NCBI RefSeq assembly: GCF_026427355.1
Contig: NZ_CP102668.1
Coordinates: forward strand, 1 to 64,000
From: Sphingobium sp. JS3065
Lineage (GTDB): Bacteria; Pseudomonadota; Alphaproteobacteria; Sphingomonadales; Sphingomonadaceae
Direction of reading: 5' to 3'
DNA: 64,000 nt
Positions 55,747 to 61,874 of the stretch are shown piece by piece; within the stretch, counting starts at the first letter, position 1; each line of letters starts with the position of its first letter. The notes under the pieces were generated by a model that was not told where the DNA came from, did not search any database, and was given only the letters and a program-made list of their open reading frames with translations. The position numbers and the translations under genes were made by a program.

Positions 55747-55866
55747 TCAGCCCACGTTGATCCAGGGCATCAGTTCATGAACTCGATTGGCCGGATGGCC
55801 GTTGGCGAGCGCGGTCAGCGTCTGGTTCAGCCAGTCATGCGGATTGATGCCACCCGTCTTGGGCGG
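55747..55866 (-). pseudogene. IS66-family transposase C-terminal remnant
   Basis: The frame PPKTGGINPHDWLNQTLTALANGHPANRVHELMPWINVG corresponds to the last 40 residues of IS66 TnpC transposases (the pattern is ...GVDPQAWLTDVLxRI...LLPW). Everything upstream of about 55866 belongs to other sequence, so only this fragment survives. Confidence 0.72.
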
Positions 55867-56150
55867 TGCGCGACGCCTTCCGGCAGCGTGATGCCGCCGA
55901 TGCTCAGAAACTGGCCCGCGCAGAGGCGGAAGCATTGTGGGAACTGGTGCTCGCGGGAGGTTGTGACGACAGCGAATGCGAAAGACGGTCGCGCGAATTT
56001 CAGAACAGCATATTCCAGCGCAGAACCAGCAATCCGCTGCTCCTGCCTTTCGTCTATCGTTGGCTCCGATCCGGAATGGAGATCGACATGAACCTAGGGG
56101 CCGCTGATTTTCTGCGTCAGGCTGGGATAGCCGAAGTCAATCAATCCTGA
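55866..56150 (+). pseudogene. C-terminal fragment, possibly of an S-4TM pore-forming effector
   Basis: The frame reads DAADAQKLARAEAEALWELVLAG...RSREFQNSIFQRRTSNPLLLPFVYRWLRSGMEIDMN. The pattern of an alpha-helical stretch, then REFQ-x-x-IF-x-RR-x-x-NP and a YRWLR-like end, resembles the C-terminus of S-4TM family proteins, which are putative effectors of antiviral (CBASS-like) systems. The four membrane segments are missing, so the 94 residues are a fragment cut off at the IS66 remnant. Family assignment rests on memory and is moderate. Confidence 0.45.
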
Positions 56151-56192
56151 CGGCAATCTTGTTCAAATGCTGCAGGCTGGATGCAAGTCTGC

Positions 56193-56759
56193 TTAGCCCG
56201 TGAACGCGAATTCACCCTGGACCAACGCTTTCGGCGCGTGAACCGTCGGGCCGAGAAGACGCGCATCCCCAACCAATGTATAGACGGCGTGGCGCTGCCC
56301 GCCGCGGTTCTGATGGTCGACGCGACAGCCCTGATAATGGCGGCGCAGGAATCCTGCATTTACGAGCTCGGAAACCGCACGGCTGAGATTGCTTTTGCCG
56401 GCGGTCCGAATGCGCGCACGCATTTCCTCAGCGACCGCACGCTGTGCATCCTGCGCATCGCGCGGAAGCGCGTCGCTTCTGACGAGGTCTCTATGGACCC
56501 GCTCGGCCAAGGCGACGTTACGCGCGCTGCGCTGGGCCATCGGCGTGAGCGCAGCGCAAAGCCAGTCGCGCAGCGAAACAAGCTCGTTGTCCTGCTTAAT
56601 CCAGGGACCGGCGCTGCCGTCGGGGCCGGCGACCTGGGCAATCAGGTTGAGCAGCATGAAGGCGTAGCGGGGGCGGCTTGAGGCCTGCGCCAATCTCTCG
56701 AGTAAGGCTGCGATATCGCAGTTGCCGGAAGGTTCGAGAGGAGCCGAGGATTGAAACAT
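56193..56759 (-). CDS. Conserved hypothetical protein, winged-helix-like
   Basis: A 188-residue protein I do not recognise by name. The first 60 residues are helical. The C-terminal SNLSRAVSELVNAGFLRRHYQGCRVDHQNRGGQRHAVYTL looks like a winged helix-turn-helix, so a DNA-binding role is plausible. No membrane segments. It is divergent from the LuxR gene and separated by a strong inverted repeat (56829-56870), consistent with plasmid-type regulation or replication control, though neither is shown. Confidence 0.6.
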   Translation of the reverse strand: MFQSSAPLEPSGNCDIAALLERLAQASSRPRYAFMLLNLIAQVAGPDGSAGPWIKQDNELVSLRDWLCAALTPMAQRSARNVALAERVHRDLVRSDALPRDAQDAQRAVAEEMRARIRTAGKSNLSRAVSELVNAGFLRRHYQGCRVDHQNRGGQRHAVYTLVGDARLLGPTVHAPKALVQGEFAFTG

Positions 56760-56828
56760 AACGCGACTGAATCAAGCACAAAAAAGGATCAATGTGAATC
56801 CGAAATCCGCACCGTTGGGCATCATTTG

Positions 56829-56870
56829 TCGCCTATGACACTTTACCAGCGGGCAAAGTGTCATAGGCGA
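56829..56870. repeat. 16-base inverted repeat between the hypothetical gene and luxR1
   Basis: TCGCCTATGACACTTT (56829-56844) and its exact complement AAAGTGTCATAGGCGA (56855-56870) flank a 10-base centre. There is no T run. It could be an operator for a dimeric regulator, a recombinase site or a terminator. It does not match the TTTAATCGA motif. Confidence 0.65.
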
Positions 56871-56980
56871 TTCATTCCTCGAAGACTGTTGCGAATCGTT
56901 CTCAACTCGCCGTGATAATCACCGTGCTGATCGCTTATCACTGGACGGGGAGTTGTCCTGGCGACGAGTTTCGGCCGTCT

Positions 56981-57742
56981 ATGGCGAACAGGATAAGAGA
57001 TTGCGGCCGCCTGGATGACCTCACGCGTTTCGCAGAGGAATGTGCGCGTGCTGGAAACCTCGGCGATCTGCAAGGCACCATCGATGCGGCCGTGCGCGAA
57101 CTTGGCTTCCGCTGGTTCACGCTGCTCCACAATGTCGATCTTCGGCGCGGAGGCGGGGAAAGCCTGTTTCTCACCACCTATCCGTCGGCCTGGCTCGAGG
57201 AGGTGCTCGAGGAGCGCCACTATGTCGAAGACCCCATCCATGCGGCCTGCGCCCGCACGCCATCGGGGCTCGCCTGGGATCGGGTGGGCGACGTGCTTGA
57301 GCTTTCTTCGCGCCAGCGGAGCATCCTGATACGCGCCAGGGATCATGACCTTGCAGCGGGCTATAGCTTGCCGATCAGGACGCCGGGTGAGCCTGAGGCG
57401 ATTTTCACGGTCGCCCGAGCGCGTGATGAACCGCTGGATGTGGAGGAAATTCTCACCGCCCGCTTGCTGGGTTCGGTCGCCTATGACCGGGCGCGCGAAC
57501 TGCTCGGCGAAGAGATGAGGACCTTCGTGTTCGTTCCCCTCAGTCCGCGCCAAGTCGAATGCATCGCTCTTGTGGCCCAGGGGAAGAGCGATTGGGAGAT
57601 TGCCCAGATACTCGGGCTTAGCCGCGACACCGTGCACGAATATGTTGAATCTGCGCGTCGGCGCTACGGCGTTCGGCGCCGAACGCAGCTAGTGCTGCGC
57701 GCGGTTCGCGACGGTCATCTCAACATGGACGCGCTCCTCTGA
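56981..57742 (+). CDS. LuxR-family regulator (autoinducer-binding type)
   Basis: A 253-residue LuxR-type protein. The N-terminal autoinducer-binding domain has the Tyr-Pro-x-x-Trp segment TYPSAWLEEVLEERHYVEDPIHAACARTPSGLAW, including the Asp and Trp residues that contact acyl-homoserine lactones in TraR/LuxR. The C-terminal helix-turn-helix reads LSPRQVECIALVAQGKSDWEIAQILGLSRDTVHEYVESARRRYGV. I prefer ATG 56981 (MANRIRD) to the far upstream ATG 56912. First of two adjacent LuxR genes. The helix-turn-helix is intact, so it should be active as a regulator. Confidence 0.88.
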   Translation: MANRIRDCGRLDDLTRFAEECARAGNLGDLQGTIDAAVRELGFRWFTLLHNVDLRRGGGESLFLTTYPSAWLEEVLEERHYVEDPIHAACARTPSGLAWDRVGDVLELSSRQRSILIRARDHDLAAGYSLPIRTPGEPEAIFTVARARDEPLDVEEILTARLLGSVAYDRARELLGEEMRTFVFVPLSPRQVECIALVAQGKSDWEIAQILGLSRDTVHEYVESARRRYGVRRRTQLVLRAVRDGHLNMDALL

Positions 57743-57758
57743 TCTCGCTTGGGCCGTG

Positions 57759-58502
57759 ATGATCGGGCTTGGCCAAGTTCAGGACTTCTGCGCGGTCGCC
57801 GCGACAATCAAGGACAGTCGAGCGCTCGCCGGCCTGATGGCCGAGATCACGCGTGAGATGGGTTTTCGGTACTTTGCCCTGGTCCACCATATCGACCGCA
57901 AGCCGGCGGTGAGCCCTGTCCATATCGTCGATTATCCACCGGACTGGGTGGAGCGTTTCCAGGCGCGTCGCCTCTATGCCAGTGACCCGATCCACCGTGC
58001 CAGCCACCGCACCAATGTCGGCTTTGCCTGGTCGGCGGTTCAATCACTCATCACGCTCAGTGCTGCTGATCGGTCGATCCTGGCGGAAGCGCACAACGCC
58101 GGGCTGGGCGATGGTTTCACGGTTCCTGCCCACATTCCTGGTGAGGTAAATGGGTCCTGCTCATTCGCCATGGGGTCAGGCGACGTGCTCGATCAACGAC
58201 AGCTCCCGCTCGTCCAGCTGATTGGCAGCTTCGCATTCGAAGCTGCGCGCAGATTGTCCCGGCAAACCCAAGCTCGATGCGAAGGCCCCAGCCTGACTGA
58301 GCGGCAGGCTGAATGTGTGGCGCTGGTCGCGCGCGGGAAGACCGACTGGGAGATCAGCCAGATCCTCGGCATTGGGCAGGAAACGGTGATCCAGCATGTC
58401 AAGGATGCGCGTGACCGCTACGGTGTCACGAAGCGCACGCTTCTGGCGATCCGCGCCTTGTTCGATGGACAGATCAGCTTCGCGGATGTTTTCGGCCGAT
58501 GA
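57759..58502 (+). CDS. LuxR-family regulator, second copy
   Basis: A 247-residue LuxR-type protein with the same layout: autoinducer domain with VDYPPDWVERFQARRLYASDPIHRASHRTNVGFAW (Tyr, Trp and Asp ligand contacts) and a C-terminal LTERQAECVALVARGKTDWEISQILGIGQETVIQHVKDARDRYGVTKRT DNA-binding domain. The start could be the GTG at 57756 or ATG at 57759. It is most likely a duplicate of the first and only 17 bases downstream. Its stop codon is three bases from the candidate lux box, so the autoinducer gene follows immediately. Two paralogous receptors may respond to different chain lengths. Confidence 0.88.
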   Translation: MIGLGQVQDFCAVAATIKDSRALAGLMAEITREMGFRYFALVHHIDRKPAVSPVHIVDYPPDWVERFQARRLYASDPIHRASHRTNVGFAWSAVQSLITLSAADRSILAEAHNAGLGDGFTVPAHIPGEVNGSCSFAMGSGDVLDQRQLPLVQLIGSFAFEAARRLSRQTQARCEGPSLTERQAECVALVARGKTDWEISQILGIGQETVIQHVKDARDRYGVTKRTLLAIRALFDGQISFADVFGR

Positions 58503-58504
58503 TC

Positions 58505-58520
58505 TCCCCAGGACTGGGGA
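58505..58520. promoter_or_regulatory. Candidate lux box upstream of luxI
   Basis: TCCCCAG-GA-CTGGGGA is a perfect 7-base inverted repeat around a 2-base centre, 54 bases before the luxI ATG (58575) and just after the second luxR stop. Size and place fit a LuxR-type binding site. A related palindrome lies at 60065. Confidence 0.55.
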
Positions 58521-58574
58521 TAACCGAAAGGACGCGGGCCTGATCGACTGACCGCCTCATCAAAGGAGGCTGTC

Positions 58575-59180
58575 ATGCATATTGAAACCGGCGCTGCCCG
58601 CGCCATGGAAACCCGCCTGTTCCGTTCGATGTTCGAGGAACGCAAACGGATATTCGTCGATCTTCTGCACTGGGACGTGCCGGTCCTCGCCGGCCGCTAT
58701 GAAATCGACCAGTTCGACAATGACGCTGCCGTCTACATCGTGATAGCCGACGCCGAGGGCGAGCATCTTGCCTCGGCGCGGCTGCTTCCTACGACCGGTG
58801 ACCATATTCTTGGCACCATTTTCCCCGAGCTATGTGAACAAGCGCCTCCCCGGGGTGGTGCGATCCTCGAGATCACGCGCTTTTGTCTTGCACGACGATT
58901 GCGCGCACGTGAGCGCCTGGAGGTGCGCAACCGGTTGGTGTCCGCGCTCGTCGAATATGCGCTGCGAAATCGAATCCAAAGCTACACCGGCGTCGCTGAG
59001 TGGCCCTGGTTCCAGCAGATCCTGAGCTTTGGCTGGGCCTGCCGCCCCCTCGGCCTGCCCGGTTCGACAAGCTGCCTTGTCGCCTTGCAGATCGACATCG
59101 ATGGCCGCACGCGTGAGCAGCTGCAGGCCAGTGGCATCTGGCGCCCGGTCGGTCTCGCCGAATTTGCCAAGGCTGCTTGA
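58575..59180 (+). CDS. luxI: Acyl-homoserine lactone synthase (LuxI family)
   Basis: A 201-residue autoinducer synthase. Conserved residues: Arg/Phe/Trp in RKRIFVDLLHWDVPV, Glu and Asp-x-Phe-Asp in YEIDQFDNDAAVYIV, the Arg in ASARLLPT, and the ILEITRFCLARRLRARERLEVRNRL region with Glu/Arg. All positions expected for SAM and acyl-carrier binding are present. Preceded by GGAGG. It would make an acyl-homoserine lactone of unknown chain length, feeding the two LuxR regulators. The phyH gene follows by 10 bases. Confidence 0.93.
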   Translation: MHIETGAARAMETRLFRSMFEERKRIFVDLLHWDVPVLAGRYEIDQFDNDAAVYIVIADAEGEHLASARLLPTTGDHILGTIFPELCEQAPPRGGAILEITRFCLARRLRARERLEVRNRLVSALVEYALRNRIQSYTGVAEWPWFQQILSFGWACRPLGLPGSTSCLVALQIDIDGRTREQLQASGIWRPVGLAEFAKAA

Positions 59181-59190
59181 GGAGGGCGCC

Positions 59191-60135
59191 ATGACGAATC
59201 TCTCCCCCTATGGCCAAGCTGTTGACCCTACGGTCGATGACGATCTGCAGCGGCACGGCTTCAGCGTGTTGCGGGACATCATATCCACGACAGAGATCGC
59301 GGAGATCGATCACGCCCTCGATCCGCGCTTTGCCGCCACACCCTTTTGTCAGGGCGGTTTCTACGGTCCGCGCACCAAGCGCTTCGGCGGCCTTCTGAAA
59401 CGCGTACCCGCTGTCGAGAGGCTGGTGCGTCATCCCGCGATCATGCGCCTGGTGCAGTCGGTCCTCAACCCATGGTGCGATACCATCCAGCTCAACCTGA
59501 CGCAGGCGCTCGAACTGCATCCCGGCGCGCTGGCGCAGTTCCCTCACAGGGATCAGGATATGTGGCGCGGCCCGACAGGCCAGATCGAGTATCTCGTCAA
59601 CGTGATGTGGCCGATTTCTCCGTTCAGGGGTGAAAACGGCGCCACATTGATCTGGCCCGAGAGCCATAATGCCGGTTCTGCGAAGGACGCGCAGCCCATG
59701 GCGGTTGAGGCGGAGCCGGGCTCGGCGATCCTCTTTCTCGGTTCCACGCTGCATGGCGCCGGCGCGAACATGACCGGCGCGATCCGGCGTGGCATTATCG
59801 TCAGCTATTGCCTGGGCTGGCTGAAGCCCTACGAAAATCAATGGCTGACCTATCCGCCCGATGCGGCCCGTGCGTTCGATCCAGAGCTTGCCGCGCTCGT
59901 CGGTTACCAGCAGCACCGCCCCAATCTCGGCAATTATGATGGCCAATGCCCGTCCATCCTGCTCGAGGGTAATCCACCCGAATATTTGGCGGCGATCGAC
60001 GCGTTGCGCCCCGATCAGGAAGGTGCGCTGGCTGAATTCCTAGACCAGCAAAGAGCAGGCCAACTCCCCCCGGCTGGGGGGATTGCCGAAATCGGAGCCG
60101 GGCGGAACAAAAGAGAGGTGAAATCCAACGGATAG
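59191..60135 (+). CDS. Phytanoyl-CoA dioxygenase-family protein (PhyH-like)
   Basis: A 314-residue Fe(II)/2-oxoglutarate oxygenase. The facial triad is in FPHRDQDMW (His-x-Asp) and the distal His in STLHGAGANMT, followed by Arg in GAIRRGIIVSY for 2-oxoglutarate. ATG 59191 follows GGAGGG. Linkage of a phyH-like gene to luxI has been described in sphingomonads, and one idea is modification of the autoinducer or its acyl chain; that is untested here. It is probably cotranscribed with luxI. The 3' end contains a GC-rich palindrome (60065-60082). Confidence 0.85.
   Translation: MTNLSPYGQAVDPTVDDDLQRHGFSVLRDIISTTEIAEIDHALDPRFAATPFCQGGFYGPRTKRFGGLLKRVPAVERLVRHPAIMRLVQSVLNPWCDTIQLNLTQALELHPGALAQFPHRDQDMWRGPTGQIEYLVNVMWPISPFRGENGATLIWPESHNAGSAKDAQPMAVEAEPGSAILFLGSTLHGAGANMTGAIRRGIIVSYCLGWLKPYENQWLTYPPDAARAFDPELAALVGYQQHRPNLGNYDGQCPSILLEGNPPEYLAAIDALRPDQEGALAEFLDQQRAGQLPPAGGIAEIGAGRNKREVKSNG
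60065..60082. promoter_or_regulatory. Second GC-rich palindrome before the T4SS genes, possible lux box
   Basis: TCCCCCC-GGCT-GGGGGGA lies inside the 3' end of the phyH gene, 104 bases before the first T4SS gene at 60186. It resembles the candidate lux box at 58505 but is coding sequence and may be coincidental. Confidence 0.3.
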
Positions 60136-60185
60136 CCGACGCCAATTCCCAACGCGGGAGGTGTCTCTCGCGGGGGAATGACCCG

Positions 60186-60527
60186 ATGCAACGTGTGATT
60201 CTCAGCCTGGCGGTGCTCGCCATGGGCACCGCTCTTCAACCGACTCCCGCGCGAGCGAATGACTTGGGCTGCCAGGTTCTCCTATTCCTTTCCAATCCCG
60301 GTGGCGCGACGCAATATGCCCAGTGGGTCGCGCCCATGACCAAGCTGTGGCAGCGCTTGGGCACTGGCGGCTCTTTTCCCGGCTGTAGCGGCGGTGGTGT
60401 CGCTCGTACCAAGGTCTACGATCGCGATTCCGCAACGCGGCGCCGGGTTGTCATGACCTTCAGCGATGGACGCCGCGAAACCTACTCGCTGGCCCAAATC
60501 GAGCGGCTGCAGGACGGCGTTCGATGA
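60186..60527 (+). CDS. Small exported protein preceding virB1
   Basis: A 113-residue protein with an N-terminal signal peptide (MQRVILSLAVLAMGTALQPTPARA), then a 90-residue mature part with two Cys pairs' worth of cysteines (GCQVL, FPGCSGG) and FSDGRRETYSLAQI near the end. It resembles small periplasmic proteins of conjugative T4SS operons but I cannot assign it a VirB number. Its stop overlaps the next gene by four bases, so it is part of the operon. Confidence 0.7.
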   Translation: MQRVILSLAVLAMGTALQPTPARANDLGCQVLLFLSNPGGATQYAQWVAPMTKLWQRLGTGGSFPGCSGGGVARTKVYDRDSATRRRVVMTFSDGRRETYSLAQIERLQDGVR

Positions 60528-61192
60528 TCCTCGACGTCGCCAGTCTTCTCGTCCTTGCGGGCTCATGCGCGCCAAGCGTGGCGCCTGAGACGCTAATCTC
60601 GATCGTTCACACGGAAAGCCGGTTTAACACACTGGCGATCGGGGTGAACAGTCCGGGTGCGCGTAAGCCGACGCCGGCGACGAGGGCACAGGCGATTGCT
60701 GCGGCGCGTAGCCTCATCCACCAAGGCTACAACATCGACCTGGGCTTGGGGCAGATCAACAGCGCCAACCTCGGATGGCTGGGTCTGTCGGTGGAGGATG
60801 CCTTTGAGCCGTGCCGCAACCTCGCAGCCGCAGCGCGGGTGTTGACGACCAACTATCAGTCGGTGGCGCGTTTCGCGCCGAGTTCGGACCATGCGATCGC
60901 AACAGCGCTCTCGCTCTACAATACCGGCGATCGGCGCCGCGGATTTCGCAACGGCTATGTCGCTCGGGTTTATGCCAGCGCGTCAACCGTCATTCCCCTG
61001 ATCCGCGGCAGGCTCCCAGCGTCTGTGACGACCGCGCCTGTCCAGCCTGCCGATGCGGTGATCGCCAAACCGCTACCCGCTGCGCTCGCGGCGAGGCAGG
61101 CCGCCGGGTGGAACACCGCCGCAGAAACCCAGCAAGCCTCGCTCATGGTCTTCGGGGACGGGGTAACTTCTCAGAAAGGACAGCATCCATGA
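60524..61192 (+). CDS. virB1: VirB1-like lytic transglycosylase
   Basis: A 222-residue protein with the lytic transglycosylase fold: catalytic Glu in ISIVHTESRFNTLAIG, then NIDLGLGQINSANLGWLG, the FEPCRNLAAAARVLTTNYQ helix and ATALSLYNTGDRRRGFRNGYVARV. It opens peptidoglycan for assembly of the secretion channel. The first 17 residues may form a signal. Overlaps the next gene by ATGA (61189-61192). First recognisable vir gene in the operon. Confidence 0.9.
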   Translation: MILDVASLLVLAGSCAPSVAPETLISIVHTESRFNTLAIGVNSPGARKPTPATRAQAIAAARSLIHQGYNIDLGLGQINSANLGWLGLSVEDAFEPCRNLAAAARVLTTNYQSVARFAPSSDHAIATALSLYNTGDRRRGFRNGYVARVYASASTVIPLIRGRLPASVTTAPVQPADAVIAKPLPAALAARQAAGWNTAAETQQASLMVFGDGVTSQKGQHP

Positions 61193-61527
61193 CAGCGATC
61201 ACCGCCCGCCTGGGTTCCCAGCCCCAATGGGCGCGTCTTTTGCTGCGCATCGCCGGCATCGTTGGCCTGGCGGTACTTCTCTCCTTGCTGCTGAGTGATC
61301 CTGCCCATGCGCAAGGCGCGGACGGCATCACCTCCATGGCGGAGAACATCAAGACTTGGCTGACGGGCACCTTTGCCAAGACGATTGCGGTGATCGCCGT
61401 CGTCATCGTCGGTTTCATGTTCTTCACCGGACGGGCGAGTCTTGGCCTATTGGTGACGGTCATCGTCGGCATTTTCATCGTCTTCAGCGCGCAGTGGATC
61501 GTCGATACCATCACGGGTGGCGCGTGA
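61189..61527 (+). CDS. virB2: VirB2-like pilin
   Basis: A 112-residue hydrophobic protein: leader (LLLRIAGIVGLAVLLSLLLSDPAHA) then the mature pilin with ADGITSMAENIKTWLTGTF, two membrane segments (TIAVIAVVIVGFMFFTG and LGLLVTVIVGIFIVFSAQWIVDTI) and a small loop. The size and layout match VirB2/TrbC conjugative pilins. It starts inside the virB1 stop region and ends in the virB3 start. Confidence 0.85.
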   Translation: MTAITARLGSQPQWARLLLRIAGIVGLAVLLSLLLSDPAHAQGADGITSMAENIKTWLTGTFAKTIAVIAVVIVGFMFFTGRASLGLLVTVIVGIFIVFSAQWIVDTITGGA

Positions 61528-61874
61528 GGGAGGCCGCGCCCTCGAACGAGCGGCTGCGCGAGGAAACGCTTTTCCTTGCGGTGACCCGGCCGACGATGTG
61601 GCTGGGCGTGCCGCTCGAAGCGTCCTTGCCGATTGCGTTTGCTGCCTGTCTCACCCTGATCGTCAGCGGCAATCCGCTTTACGCGGGGGCGATCGGCGGC
61701 GCGTGCCTGGCGGTGGCGCGCCTCATCGTGCGCCACGACGCCAATGCCTTTCGTCTGCTATGGTTATGGACTTTGACCAAGGCGCGCTGCCGGAACCGCG
61801 GCTGGTGGGGCGGCAGTTCCTATTCACCGCTGCCGGTCGCGGGGATGAAGCGCAAGGGCTTCGCGCGTGGCTAG
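61524..61874 (+). CDS. virB3: VirB3-like inner-membrane protein
   Basis: A 116-residue protein starting GTG 61524 (overlap GTGA with virB2). REETLFLAVTRPTMWLGVPLE is the typical VirB3 N-terminus, followed by two membrane segments (LPIAFAACLTLIVSG and YAGAIGGACLAVARLIV) and a basic C-terminal tail. Part of the inner-membrane complex of the secretion system. Its stop overlaps the virB4 start. Confidence 0.85.
   Translation: MREAAPSNERLREETLFLAVTRPTMWLGVPLEASLPIAFAACLTLIVSGNPLYAGAIGGACLAVARLIVRHDANAFRLLWLWTLTKARCRNRGWWGGSSYSPLPVAGMKRKGFARG

Noticed and set aside
60065..60082. GC-rich palindrome as a definite lux box
   Set aside because: It lies within phyH codons and could follow from Pro/Gly codon use; kept only as a low-confidence site.
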